From JAPPHY01 sp034423135 (GTDB lineage Bacteria > Chloroflexota > Dehalococcoidia > Lucifugimonadales > UBA2985): a stretch of DNA of 64,000 bases. Location of the stretch: the NCBI GenBank assembly GCA_034423135.1, contig DAOUJC010000008.1, positions 62,001-126,000 of the forward strand, in the 5' to 3' direction. The notes beneath the pieces were generated by a model. It was not told the origin of the DNA. It saw only the letters and a list, made by a program, of their open reading frames with translations, and did no database searches. Positions 44,084-52,916 of this stretch are shown piece after piece. Position numbers and translations under genes: made by a program. Each line of letters starts with the position of its first letter. Within the stretch, counting starts at the first letter, position 1.

Positions 44084-44823
44084 GTAACGATGGGAGAGTC
44101 GCCCTGATAACAGGTGGCTCCAGGGGAATCGGCAGGGCCATAGCGCTCAGGCTGGCCAGGGATGGCGCGAGGATCGCTGTGAACTACCGAGCCAATGAGG
44201 ACGCGGCCCAATACGTGGTCGACGCCGTGAAGGACATGGGAGGCGATGCCATGGCGGTCTGCGCCGACGTGGCCCAGAGCGCGGCAGTGGACGACATGGT
44301 CAAGCAGGTCCTGGACGCCTGGGGCGGCATCGACATCCTGGTCAACAACGCCGGGATCATCCATGACAGCCTCCTGATGCGCATGACGGAGGAGGTCTGG
44401 GACGACGTGGTCAACACCAACCTCAAGGGCACATACAATTGCACCAAGGCATCGCTCCGCCACATGGTGCGCCAGCGATGGGGCCGCATCATCAGCGTGG
44501 TTTCGGTTGTGGGCCTGGAGGGCAATCCCGGCCAGTCCAACTATGCGGCCTCCAAGGCCGGAATCATCGCCTTCTCCCGCAGCATCGCGAAGGAGGTGGC
44601 GTCCCGCAACATCACCGTCAACGCCGTCGCGCCGGGCTACATCTCGACGGAGATCGTGGCCGACCTCTCGCCTGAGTTCAAGGAGCTGATCATGTCACGC
44701 ATCCCACAGAACCGCTTTGGCACCGTGGATGACGTGGCGAACATGGTCGGCTACCTTGCGAGCGAGGAGGCGGGCTACATCACCGGCGAGGTGATCCGGG
44801 TGGACGGCGGCATCGAGCTGTGA
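44080..44823 (+). CDS. fabG: 3-oxoacyl-ACP reductase FabG
   Basis: An NADPH-dependent reductase of the fatty acid cycle, 247 residues. This short-chain dehydrogenase fold has ALITGGSRGIGRAIALRLA near 8, DILVNNAGI near 86, the catalytic Ser-Tyr-Lys in ISVVSVVG and SNYAASKAG near 137-157, VNAVAPGYISTEI near 182, and the C-terminal GYITGEVIRVDGGIEL. The TTG start overlaps the plsX stop, with AGGAG ten bases ahead. It is followed 7 nt later by a second reductase. Confidence 0.96.
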   Translation: MSNDGRVALITGGSRGIGRAIALRLARDGARIAVNYRANEDAAQYVVDAVKDMGGDAMAVCADVAQSAAVDDMVKQVLDAWGGIDILVNNAGIIHDSLLMRMTEEVWDDVVNTNLKGTYNCTKASLRHMVRQRWGRIISVVSVVGLEGNPGQSNYAASKAGIIAFSRSIAKEVASRNITVNAVAPGYISTEIVADLSPEFKELIMSRIPQNRFGTVDDVANMVGYLASEEAGYITGEVIRVDGGIEL

Positions 44824-44830
44824 GGCCCGC

Positions 44831-45583
44831 GTGTCCCTCACCGGCAGGGTAGCGCTTGTCACGGGCGGCTCGCGCGGCATCGGCAGGGCGATCTGCCTGG
44901 AGTTGGCGCGGCAGGGCGCAGACGTCATCGTCTGCTACGCGCGCAACCAGCGTGAGGCCGCCGACACCGCGGACGAGGTACGCTCGCTGGGCGTACGCAG
45001 CCTGACCCTTCGCTCCCATCTGGGCGAACCCGACAGAGTGCGGGACATGTTTCGCCGCGTGGAGGAGGAGTTCGGGCGGCTGGACATCCTCGTGAACAAC
45101 GCGGCCTCGGGCGTGCAGAGGCCCGCCCTGGAGCTGGAGACCAAGCACTGGGACTGGACGCTGGACGTGAACACGCGTGCGCCGTGGCTCTGCGCCAAGG
45201 AGGCCGCGAGGCTCATGCACGACGGCGGCCACATCGTCAACATCTCCAGCATGGGCGCTGGACTTGTGCTCCAGAACTACCTTGCCGTTGGCGTCTCCAA
45301 GGCCGGACTGGAGGCGCTCACACGCTACCTGGCGGTTGAGCTTGCTCCGAAAGGCATTATTGTCAATGCGGTGGCCGGCGGAGTCGTGGACACAGACGCG
45401 CTGCGCCACTTCCCGAACCGCGAACAGATGATTGGCGACTCGGAGCGGCGCACACCCGCGGGCAGGCTGGTGACACCTGAGGACATGGCGAAGGCCGTCG
45501 CGTTCCTGTGCAGCGATGGCGCTGAAATGGTGCGAGGCCACGTGCTGGTGGTAGACGGGGGAATCTCGCTGCTGGGCCTCTGA
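44831..45583 (+). CDS. fabL: Enoyl-ACP reductase III, FabL-like
   Basis: An SDR-family protein of 250 residues that resembles Bacillus FabL rather than FabG. The distinctive segments VNNAASGVQRPALELETKHW near 88, GVSKAGLEALTRYLAVEL near 155, IIVNAVAGGVVDTDALRHFP near 176 and the end VRGHVLVVDGGISLL follow FabL in order. FabL reduces the enoyl-ACP double bond with NADPH and is triclosan-tolerant. Its place directly after fabG completes reduction-dehydration-reduction within one operon. The start is GTG 44831. The condensing enzymes (FabF/FabH) and ACP must be elsewhere. Confidence 0.9.
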   Translation: MSLTGRVALVTGGSRGIGRAICLELARQGADVIVCYARNQREAADTADEVRSLGVRSLTLRSHLGEPDRVRDMFRRVEEEFGRLDILVNNAASGVQRPALELETKHWDWTLDVNTRAPWLCAKEAARLMHDGGHIVNISSMGAGLVLQNYLAVGVSKAGLEALTRYLAVELAPKGIIVNAVAGGVVDTDALRHFPNREQMIGDSERRTPAGRLVTPEDMAKAVAFLCSDGAEMVRGHVLVVDGGISLLGL

Positions 45584-45595
45584 CCGCGAGAGTCG

Positions 45596-46678
45596 CTAGT
45601 CCGCGCAGGCGGACAGCGGCAGCTCTAGCGTGACGCCACTCGTAGTGCGGCTGCCGGAACGCACCTCAACCGCAAGCCCAGCCTCGGCGTGTGCCGTTCG
45701 CACGTATGCAAGAGCCAGCGGCCTGCCCAGCGCAGGGGAGTCCACCGCCGAGGTGATGAAGCCCACCTGCTTGCCGTCGGCCTCCACCAGGGCGTCGTTA
45801 TCGGGCATCTCGCCGTCGAATGCGATCCCCATCAGGCGCTTCTGCACCTTGCGGTAGGTGTTCAGGCGCACCACCACCTCCTGCCCGATGTAGCAGCCCT
45901 TGTCGAAGCTGATGAAGGGCAGCAGGCCCGCCTCATGCGGGTTGTAGTCCTCGCCGAGCTCGCGCCCGTAGCGGGGCACGCCCTGCTCGACGCGGACGGC
46001 CTCCGCCGCGATGTCTCCGACCGGCACGGCTCCGCGGTCGGCCAGGTCTAGCCACACGCTTGCCGCGTGCTCCGCGGGCGCAACGACGTCGTACCCGGCT
46101 ATGCCCAACGCGTCCGTGCGTATGACCTTCAGCGGCCGGCCGCCAAGCTCAACGTCCGTGGAATCGAAGCGCTCCAGGCCGGCTACTGCCTCACCGAGGG
46201 CATCGGCCGCTTGCGGCCCAACCACGGACAGCAGAGAAGAGCTCTGAGTCACATCCTCGACCGCGATGTCCTCACCGAAGGTGTACAGGTCGATCCACTC
46301 CGCCACCCGCTCCTGGGTACCGGGGCTGGTGATGACCAGAAGCTCCTCGCCAAGGTTTGCGACCACCAGCAGGTCCACTATGCGGCCCTTGTTTGTGGTG
46401 AGTACCGTGCCCGCGCCGTGGCCCGGCTGCATGTCGATGAGCTTGTTGGTGGAGAGGCGATTGAGGAGGTCGAGGGCGTCGGCGCCGGTGATGCGCAGCC
46501 GGCCGAACGTTGAGTGGTCGAGCAGGGCGGCTGCTTGCCTCGCTGCGTGGTACTCCCGTGCTGCGTCGCCGAAGTGGGCGGGGAGTGCAAGGCTGCCTTC
46601 GCCGCGATCGAACTCCGCGCCGGCCTTCGCCTGGGCATCACGGAGTATCGAAGCGGTCGTGGACGGCGTCACTGGCAA
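45596..46678 (-). CDS. ygfZ: YgfZ/GcvT-like folate-binding Fe-S maintenance protein
   Basis: A 360-residue protein related to the aminomethyltransferase T-protein. The YgfZ signature KGCYIGQEVVVR is near residue 265, and the T-protein-type ALLDHSTFGRLRITGADALD is near 51. YgfZ uses tetrahydrofolate and its motif Cys to help assemble or repair some [4Fe-4S] enzymes such as MiaB. An iscA-like gene lies just upstream on the same strand (78 nt gap), consistent with a joint Fe-S role. It is convergent with fabL, 12 nt away. Confidence 0.85.
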   Translation of the reverse strand: MPVTPSTTASILRDAQAKAGAEFDRGEGSLALPAHFGDAAREYHAARQAAALLDHSTFGRLRITGADALDLLNRLSTNKLIDMQPGHGAGTVLTTNKGRIVDLLVVANLGEELLVITSPGTQERVAEWIDLYTFGEDIAVEDVTQSSSLLSVVGPQAADALGEAVAGLERFDSTDVELGGRPLKVIRTDALGIAGYDVVAPAEHAASVWLDLADRGAVPVGDIAAEAVRVEQGVPRYGRELGEDYNPHEAGLLPFISFDKGCYIGQEVVVRLNTYRKVQKRLMGIAFDGEMPDNDALVEADGKQVGFITSAVDSPALGRPLALAYVRTAHAEAGLAVEVRSGSRTTSGVTLELPLSACAD

Positions 46679-46756
46679 CTCCTTGCAGAGGGGCTGGGGC
46701 CGGCTTGGGATAGCATAACCAGGGCCGGCCCAAGGATTCGTCGAGATATGAGGCGG

Positions 46757-47089
46757 CTATACGGAGAAAGAGGTGCCGCAGCCGCAGACGGACTTGGCGT
46801 TGGGGTTGTTGAACACGAACCCCTTGCCGTTCAGGCCGTCGGAGTACTCCAGGACCGTGCCGGCCAGGAACACGTAGCTCTTCTTGTCGATGAAGAGCTT
46901 GATGCCGTTCTCCTCGATGACCTTGTCTTCGGGCCTTGAGTCTGCATCAATCGATAGTGTGTACGTCAGCCCGGAGCATCCGCCGCCCTTGACGCCCACG
47001 CGGAGCCCAAACTCCTCGTGCTCGTTCTTCTGGGCGAACTCCCTGGCCTTCTTTGCTGCCTTCTCTGAGATGCTGATTGTCAGTGGCAT
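46757..47089 (-). CDS. A-type Fe-S carrier (IscA/ErpA family)
   Basis: A 110-residue A-type scaffold that passes Fe-S clusters to client proteins. The three conserved cysteines are in GVKGGGCSGLTY near 37 and the C-terminal CGCGTSF. The start is the ATG at 47089 (MPLTISISEKAAKKAREF) with GGAAG upstream. It precedes the ygfZ-like gene on the same strand. Whether it is closer to IscA, SufA or ErpA cannot be told without alignment. Confidence 0.95.
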   Translation of the reverse strand: MPLTISISEKAAKKAREFAQKNEHEEFGLRVGVKGGGCSGLTYTLSIDADSRPEDKVIEENGIKLFIDKKSYVFLAGTVLEYSDGLNGKGFVFNNPNAKSVCGCGTSFSV

Positions 47090-47251
47090 AGCTTCCACAC
47101 CTCGCTGAGGGCCCACAACCCTGTGTTTAATCCAATTCTAGCCACCAATGCGAAGCAAGTCAACAGGCGTGGCCGACGGCTGGGTGCACTCGATGCGAGG
47201 GACATCGGTGGTATACTTGCACGTGCCAAATCCACGAACGGAGGTGTGAGA

Positions 47252-47455
47252 ATGGCAACGGGTGTGCCGTTTCGCGCTGTGCGGGACTGTGATGCCGCCT
47301 GGCTGACCAACTCCCAGAACAGCGCCACAATCCTTACGCTGAGCGTCGACGACGGGGCCACGCACGCCTTCCTCCTCACGCCTGAGATGGTGGACAGGCT
47401 CAAGACCGTGCTGGACAACCCCGGCCTGCCGGACGCGGAGGATGAGGAGGAGTAG
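47252..47455 (+). CDS. Small acidic hypothetical protein, 67 aa
   Basis: A short protein starting at an ATG with a strong ribosome site (GGAGGTGTGAGA). It includes MATGVPFRAVRDCDAAWLTN and LLTPEMVDRLKTVLDNPGL and ends acidic (DAEDEEE). A TATACT box is at 47212-47217, but no good -35 is seen. It is divergent from iscA. No family is recognised; ribosome site, length and composition make it a real gene rather than noise. Confidence 0.68.
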   Translation: MATGVPFRAVRDCDAAWLTNSQNSATILTLSVDDGATHAFLLTPEMVDRLKTVLDNPGLPDAEDEEE

Positions 47456-47796
47456 CGGCGCAGCCGCGTGGGTCGGCATTGCCCAACCCGTTCGAGGGTC
47501 TTCCTCCGCTGTCATACCGAGCGAAGTCGAGGTATCTAGGGCCGTGGTGAGCCGATGGGGACTGTCACACGGTGCGGCGCCCGCTTGCGGGGATGGGCGG
47601 AGGCAGGATGGCGGATGTCCTGGATTCTTCGACTCCGCTGCGCGGAGTTTACCCTGAGCGCAGCCAAAGGGCTCAGAATGACGGTGACAATCGCCTGCTC
47701 ATTTCCTTCGACAGGCTCTGGATGAGCGGGCGGAGGTCATTGCGATATCCGTAGCAGCCAGCGGCTGGCTGGTGTACAATTAACGCATGATTGTGC
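47456..47796. other. Intergenic region rich in REP-like repeat fragments
   Basis: The 341 nt hold no gene. They contain fragments of the type GTCATACCGAGCGAAGTCGA near 47511 and a GATTCTTCGACTCCGCTGCG arm near 47634. A facing arm reads CTGAGCGCAGCC...CTCAGAATGACGG near 47653-47684, and a full REP-like palindrome lies at 47694-47730. A TACAAT box near 47776 may be the -10 for the ABC transporter operon. Confidence 0.65.
47694..47730. repeat. REP-like palindrome, copy 2
   Basis: CCTGCTCA (47694-47701) and TGAGCGGG (47723-47730), 7 of 8 paired, again exactly 21 nt apart. The spacer contains TTCGACAGGCTC, matching copy 1. Confidence 0.72.
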
Positions 47797-48564
47797 ATGA
47801 CTGGAGAGCCGGTGGCTGACTCGCAATTTCTTGTGGCCGACGGCCTGCGCAAGTCGTTCGGGCCGTTTCAGGCCGTGGACTCAGTCTCCTTCTCAATCGC
47901 GCAGAAGGAGATCTTCGGCCTGCTGGGCCCCAACGGCGCGGGCAAGACGACCGTCATTCGCATCATGTCCACCGTGCTCAAACCGGACGATGGTCACGTC
48001 TCCATCGGCGGCTTCTCCGTGACCGGCGACAGCGACAGCGTGCGCAAGCTCATCGGCGTCTGCCCGCAGGAGCTTGCGCTGTATCCTGAGCTATCGGCGA
48101 TGGACAACCTGGTCTTCTTCGGGCGAATGGCCGGGCTTGGCGGGCGGCAGGCCAGGGACGCGGCGAGCGAGAATCTCGAACGCGTGGGGCTTCAGGACCG
48201 GGCGCGCGACAAGGTGGAGCGGTTCTCCGGCGGCATGAAGCGCCGGGTCAACATCGCGATTGCGCTGATGAGCCGACCTCAGCTGCTGTTCCTCGACGAG
48301 CCGACCGTGGGCATCGACCCGCAGTCCCGCAATCACATCTTCGAGACGGTGGAGAACCTGCGCAGCGAGGGCCTGACCGTCCTGTACACCACCCACTACA
48401 TGGAGGAAGCCGACCGCCTCTGCGATCGGCTTGCCATCATGGACCACGGCCGAATCATCAGCCTCGGCACGCCTCGCGACCTGAAGGCGGGCATCGGCGA
48501 CCCGGACCGCGTGACCCTTGAGGACGTGTTTCTGGATCACACGGGCCGGAGTCTGAGGGACTAG
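47797..48564 (+). CDS. ABC-2 exporter ATPase
   Basis: A 255-residue ATPase of the DrrA/CcmA/NatA type. Walker A is LLGPNGAGKTTVIRIM near 41, the Q-loop VCPQELALYPELS near 88, signature FSGGMKRRVNIAIALM near 145, Walker B LLFLDEPTVGIDPQSR, and the switch His is in VLYTTHYMEEADRL. The start at ATG 47797 (MTGEPVADSQ) is chosen over an upstream TTG. It is the first gene of a three-gene exporter with two ABC-2 permeases. Relatives export antibiotics, sodium or lipids; the substrate is unknown. Confidence 0.95.
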   Translation: MTGEPVADSQFLVADGLRKSFGPFQAVDSVSFSIAQKEIFGLLGPNGAGKTTVIRIMSTVLKPDDGHVSIGGFSVTGDSDSVRKLIGVCPQELALYPELSAMDNLVFFGRMAGLGGRQARDAASENLERVGLQDRARDKVERFSGGMKRRVNIAIALMSRPQLLFLDEPTVGIDPQSRNHIFETVENLRSEGLTVLYTTHYMEEADRLCDRLAIMDHGRIISLGTPRDLKAGIGDPDRVTLEDVFLDHTGRSLRD

Positions 48565-48588
48565 GTCGCCTCGACGGCGGCGGGGCAG

Positions 48589-49767
48589 ATGACGCTGTTC
48601 CTCCACATAGCGCTTCTGGAGCTAAAGCGGTACCTGACCGACCGGGGCGAGCTTGCATTCGGCCTGGCCCTGCCCATCGTGCTGTTCGGGCTGACCTATG
48701 CCGTGTTCGGCGGCGGCGCGAGCTTTCACGCCACAGCCAACATCGTGGACCTGGACGGCGGCCCCGGCGCCCGAGAGCTCGTGCGACGGCTGGACGCGCT
48801 GGACACCATCACCGTACGAGAGCGCACGTTGGAGAGCGCAGATGCGGCGCTGGACAGGTCGGCGATCCTCGCTGCGTTCATCATCCCTGACGGCTTCTCC
48901 GAGGCAATTGAGGCGGGCGAGAGCGTTTCGCTGACCTTCAAGCGGCGCGGCTACGGCGGCGACGAGGGCCAGATCGTCGCCGGAATTGTGCGGAGCGTGG
49001 CGCAGGAGGTGGGGCGTGAGGGCCGCGTACGCAGACTGACGATGGCAACGCTCGAAGGGTCCGGCGTGCCTCTGGCCCTGATCGACGAGCAGACGGCGCC
49101 TCTCATAGCCGAATCGTGGGACAACCCGGCCGTGGGCGTCAGCGTTCGATACCTAGACGGGGAGGAATCCGACTTCCTGCACAGGGTTGTGCCTGGCATT
49201 CTGGTGATGTTCCTGATGTTCTCCATCACGCTCGGCGCGCAGACGCTGGTGGAGGAGCGGCGGCTTGGCACTTTGGAGCGCCTGATGACCACACGGCTCA
49301 GTGCGGCGCAGCTATTCCTGGGCAAGTTCACGGCGCACGTCCTGCGGGGGTCGGTGCAATCTCTTGTCCTGCTCGTTCCGGCATTCGCGCTGCTGAGAGT
49401 GGGAGGCCTGGCCGGATTCGTGCAGGTTGCACTGATCTGCGTGCTTGCGGCTGCATCGGTTAGCGGCCTTGCCCTGGTCATAACCTCGCTGGCGAGGACA
49501 CGCGACCAGGCGACGTGGAGCGCGGTGTTCATAACCATGTTCATGACCATATTCGGCGGCACGTTCTTCGACGTGGGCGACGGCCTGCTGGAGGTGCTGT
49601 CGCGGTTCACGCTGAACCGCTATGCCATCGAGTCGATGGTGGGCATTCTGGACCGGGGCCAGAGCCTGGGCGACCAGGGCGTTGAGCTAGGAATCCTGGC
49701 TGGAGTCGGCGTCTGTGCGTTGGTCCTTGCGGGCGCGCTGTTCAGGACGTCGGAAGGGGGGCGGTAG
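48589..49767 (+). CDS. ABC-2 type permease 1
   Basis: A 392-residue permease. An N-terminal helix near 22-38 is followed by an extracytoplasmic domain of about 150 residues, then five helices from about 200 onward (GILVMFLMFSITLGAQTLVEE ... SRFTLNRYAIESMVGIL). The segment TLVEERRLGTLERLMTTRLS is the family's cytoplasmic motif after the second helix. It lies 24 nt after the ATPase and one base before the second permease, so the three form one operon and probably a heterodimeric permease. Confidence 0.9.
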   Translation: MTLFLHIALLELKRYLTDRGELAFGLALPIVLFGLTYAVFGGGASFHATANIVDLDGGPGARELVRRLDALDTITVRERTLESADAALDRSAILAAFIIPDGFSEAIEAGESVSLTFKRRGYGGDEGQIVAGIVRSVAQEVGREGRVRRLTMATLEGSGVPLALIDEQTAPLIAESWDNPAVGVSVRYLDGEESDFLHRVVPGILVMFLMFSITLGAQTLVEERRLGTLERLMTTRLSAAQLFLGKFTAHVLRGSVQSLVLLVPAFALLRVGGLAGFVQVALICVLAAASVSGLALVITSLARTRDQATWSAVFITMFMTIFGGTFFDVGDGLLEVLSRFTLNRYAIESMVGILDRGQSLGDQGVELGILAGVGVCALVLAGALFRTSEGGR

Positions 49768-49768
49768 C

Positions 49769-50977
49769 GTGGCGCTGGTGCTCCGGCAGGCGGTCCTCAT
49801 AGCCGGCAAGGACACGCGCATATTCTTCAAGGACAGGTTCGCCATGGCGTTTGCGTTCCTGTTCCCGTTCATCTTCATCGTCGGGTGGTCCGCCGCGCTG
49901 TCCGGTCAGGGGCCGAGCGACGAGCCGCTCGAGATCACGCTCGTCACCCGCGAGGACACTGGCATCAGCCTGATCGTGATCGAGGAGTTGGCAAACGGCG
50001 AGAACTCGGGAGTCAACACGCTGACCCACGATGAAGCGCTGGCCGCTCTGCGGAACGGTGAGATAGACGGTTTTGTCGCGTTCCCCGCGGACTTCACGCA
50101 GAGCATCTTCAGCGGGGAGAGCACGTCCCTGGAGGTGGTGGTAGGTGACGACAACCCGGAGGCCGAGGCGATGCTTGCAGGCTTCGCGCAGGAGGTGGCG
50201 GGACGCTTCACGGAGACGCAGATCGCCGCCCAGGCTGCCGCTGCGCTTGCGGGGGAGTCAGCAGGCGAATCTCAGCAGCAACCGGCGGCGCAGCAGGACC
50301 GGGCCGCAGATGAAACCGGAGGTGATGTTGCGCCGGCCGTCGTTTTGGAGTTTGAGACGGCGGGTGACGTGGTCCCGTTCCAGCCGTCCAACTTCACGCT
50401 GCCCGCATACCTGACCATGTTCGTGTTCTTCAGCGCGGCCCTCAGCGCCGAGGCGATTGCCAGAGAACGCCAGAACCAGACGCTGGAGAGGCTCATGTCC
50501 AACGGCACGCGGCGCGAGTCGATTGTGCTGGGCAAGTTCATCGGAACGGCGTATAGGGCGGCCGCGCAGCTCGTCGTGATGTGGCTCGCGGGCGTGCTGA
50601 TCTTCGACATCTACCTTGGGATTGCGCCCGCGGCGGTGATCGCAATCTCGGTGTTGATGGCACTGGCCTCGGCGGCGTTTGGGGTGCTGCTCGCGAGTTT
50701 CGTGCGCAGCGTGCAGGCTGCGGGCTCGGCGGGTGTGCTGACGTCACTGGTGCTCGCGCCCATTGGCGGGTGCTGGTGGCCGCTGTTCATTGCACCGCAG
50801 TGGATGCAAGCCCTGGCGAAGCTGACCCCGCACGGCTGGGCGAACGTGGGGTTCAATAAGCTGATGCTGTTTGGCGCGGAGGCCGGCGAGGTGGCGCAGG
50901 AGCTTGGGGCGCTGGCAGCATTTGGCGCGGCGTTCCTTGCGATCGCGCTGTGGCGGTTCAGGACTGCTGCGCAGTAG
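49769..50977 (+). CDS. ABC-2 type permease 2
   Basis: A 402-residue permease, the same architecture as the preceding gene. The N-terminal helix is MAFAFLFPFIFIVGW near 24-38. The external domain ends in a Gln/Ala-rich insert (QQQPAAQQDRAAD near 168), then come helices from about 210 with the motif AIARERQNQTLERLMSNGTR. GTG at 49769 is used because it begins right after the upstream stop; the longer frame overlaps permease 1. The C-terminal PHGWANVGFNKLMLFG is typical of ABC-2 permeases. Confidence 0.9.
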   Translation: MALVLRQAVLIAGKDTRIFFKDRFAMAFAFLFPFIFIVGWSAALSGQGPSDEPLEITLVTREDTGISLIVIEELANGENSGVNTLTHDEALAALRNGEIDGFVAFPADFTQSIFSGESTSLEVVVGDDNPEAEAMLAGFAQEVAGRFTETQIAAQAAAALAGESAGESQQQPAAQQDRAADETGGDVAPAVVLEFETAGDVVPFQPSNFTLPAYLTMFVFFSAALSAEAIARERQNQTLERLMSNGTRRESIVLGKFIGTAYRAAAQLVVMWLAGVLIFDIYLGIAPAAVIAISVLMALASAAFGVLLASFVRSVQAAGSAGVLTSLVLAPIGGCWWPLFIAPQWMQALAKLTPHGWANVGFNKLMLFGAEAGEVAQELGALAAFGAAFLAIALWRFRTAAQ

Positions 50978-51017
50978 GTACGCAGGCCTCTTGAATGCGC
51001 TGTGCTAACATCTGTAC

Positions 51018-51920
51018 ATGCCATTTCGCTACGCGCCCTTGTCCAACCCACAGCCCAGGGAGTCCTACTGTTACCGGTGCGGCGACCTTCTCGGGAGCAG
51101 CCGCGGCACGCTCTATCTGGTGTACCGGCGGCGCTCCCGGTTCGTCTTGTTCCTGTCGCTGCTGACGTGGCCGTTGGTCTGGCTCAAGAACTTCTACGAC
51201 TTTCGGTTCGGCATGGACGACAACAAGTGCCGGCGCTGCGGCGTCGACGCGGAGCGTGAGTGGAGGGTTGACGTTCTGGGATGCGAGCCGGACGGCCCTC
51301 TGAAGCGACCGTCACTCAGACCCGTCCGCCACACAGCCGACGTGACCGAAGGAGGCCTGCCGGAGGAGCTGACCGGACTGCCATTTCCGGTCTTCGGGCT
51401 AGCCGGGCAGCCGCTCGGCCTCGTGATGCGCCGCGTCTCCTGGGAGATCGGCCGACTGCGCCCGTCGATTGAGGGCATCGGCCTGCTCTACCACTCGGAG
51501 TCGGGCTCGCCGCCGCCCAGGAGGCTGCTGCTGGAGCAGGCGCTTGGAGCCGGTGCCGTCACGCGCATGAGGTCGCCGGAGCGAGAGCTGCGGGCGATCG
51601 TGGAGGTGGTGCGGGAGCACGGCGCCAGGGGACAGCGAGAGCGCTACGCGGACCGGGGGAACGTGTTTCGTCACTGGAACCTGGAGAGACTGGCGGCTGC
51701 TCGGCGAGGGATCGTGGAGTTGAGCGTCGGCGGCGTGCCCGTTCGCGTCGAAGTTGCGCAGTGGAGCGACCCGCAGCAGGTGGTCATGGCGCACCTGTCG
51801 CTGGACGGCGTAGCGGTGATGGCGGCCGCCGTGGACATACCGCCCGCCAGGCTGATGGCGATGCTGAAGGGACTCGCGCCGCTCGGCAGAAGCTCTGAAT
51901 CGCTGACCGGGCGCGCCTAG
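51018..51920 (+). CDS. Unknown protein with zinc-ribbon-like pairs and a membrane segment
   Basis: A 300-residue protein with no family I recognise. Cys pairs CYRCG near 18 and CRRCG near 71 flank a hydrophobic segment (FVLFLSLLTWPLVWL, about 42-56), so the pairs could join as one split zinc ribbon at the membrane surface. The rest is soluble, Arg-rich and alpha/beta-like, with FPVFGLAGQPLGLVMRRVSWEIG near 125. A TAACAT box ends 6 nt before the ATG, suggesting a leaderless message. It is convergent with the VOC gene, overlapping by 4 nt. Confidence 0.7.
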   Translation: MPFRYAPLSNPQPRESYCYRCGDLLGSSRGTLYLVYRRRSRFVLFLSLLTWPLVWLKNFYDFRFGMDDNKCRRCGVDAEREWRVDVLGCEPDGPLKRPSLRPVRHTADVTEGGLPEELTGLPFPVFGLAGQPLGLVMRRVSWEIGRLRPSIEGIGLLYHSESGSPPPRRLLLEQALGAGAVTRMRSPERELRAIVEVVREHGARGQRERYADRGNVFRHWNLERLAAARRGIVELSVGGVPVRVEVAQWSDPQQVVMAHLSLDGVAVMAAAVDIPPARLMAMLKGLAPLGRSSESLTGRA

Positions 51921-52729
51921 CCGGGATTCGACCAGTCCTGCGCGGGCGTGAGCAGGCCGAAGCCCGCGCCCTGAGGATCCAGCACGAACGAGAAGCGCCC
52001 TACGCCGGGGACGTCAAAGGGTTGCAAGGCAATCGTGGCACCCAGGGCAGAGGCCTTCGCTATAATCTCGTCCACGCTGTCCACCTGAAAGTAGACGCTC
52101 CAGTGAGGAGGAATGTTCATCTTGCACACCTCCTCCGGCATGGCCATTGTGCCGGCAAGAGGAATCTGGCCTGACATGTAGACCGTGTAGCGGTTGCCGT
52201 CCGGCATGTCAGCAGTCTCGGACTGGATGTCCAGCAGGCCGGTGTAGAATCCGATCGCGGCCTCCGTGTTAGTCGTCAGGAGCTCGCACCAGCCGATTGA
52301 GCCGTGCTCGTGCTGCATTTGCGCGCCGATGTGCGTGCCGGCCTGCCACAGGCCCACAGCGCCGCCGGTTGGATCGGCGACGACGGCGATTCGGCCTGCC
52401 TCGGCTACGTTGACAGGCCCTTCGACGACGGCTCCGCCCAGACCTGCCGCACGCGCCGCCGTGGCATCGACGTCCTCTACGGACAGGATGATGTCCCAGT
52501 GGGGAGGTGTGCCGGCCATCCTCATCCCTTCGTGGTGCGTATAGATCGCACCGACGTTCATGCCACCCATTTGCGCCATGGAGTAGAAGCTGTGGCCTTG
52601 CTCGTCCATGGGCTGGTCCAGGTATGACCACCCGAATAGCTCGCTGTAGAAAGCCTTCGCGGCCTCCTGGTCAGAAGTGCCAAGCTCTACCCAGCATGGC
52701 GTGCCCTGTGCGTAAGATTCCACCTTCAT
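51917..52729 (-). CDS. Two-domain VOC (glyoxalase/bleomycin-resistance fold) protein
   Basis: A 270-residue protein with two tandem VOC domains, about 5-130 and 140-265. Domain 1 includes GTPCWVELGTSDQEAAKAFY and ends VVADPTGGAVGLWQ; domain 2 has GWCELLTTNTEAAIGFYTGLL and ends FVLDPQGAGFGLL. This 27-kDa-antigen CFP30B-like arrangement is common in high-GC bacteria and is of uncertain chemistry. It is monocistronic, and its 3' end overlaps the neighbouring convergent gene by 4 nt. Confidence 0.9.
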   Translation of the reverse strand: MKVESYAQGTPCWVELGTSDQEAAKAFYSELFGWSYLDQPMDEQGHSFYSMAQMGGMNVGAIYTHHEGMRMAGTPPHWDIILSVEDVDATAARAAGLGGAVVEGPVNVAEAGRIAVVADPTGGAVGLWQAGTHIGAQMQHEHGSIGWCELLTTNTEAAIGFYTGLLDIQSETADMPDGNRYTVYMSGQIPLAGTMAMPEEVCKMNIPPHWSVYFQVDSVDEIIAKASALGATIALQPFDVPGVGRFSFVLDPQGAGFGLLTPAQDWSNPG

Positions 52730-52916
52730 GGCTTGGGCGTTCCTCCTTGTCGCATTCGTGTCGTATGCTCTGAGAGCGAAGGGAGTCTAATGGGAGCCAT
52801 TCAAGAATGTCAATCGCCTTCCATCGCCGTCCCTTAGACCCGGCGGTGTCGGTATTGAGTCAAGTGAGGCATCGCGTGTATCATGCGGCCAGATCCGATA
52901 ACAGGAGTTGAGCGAT

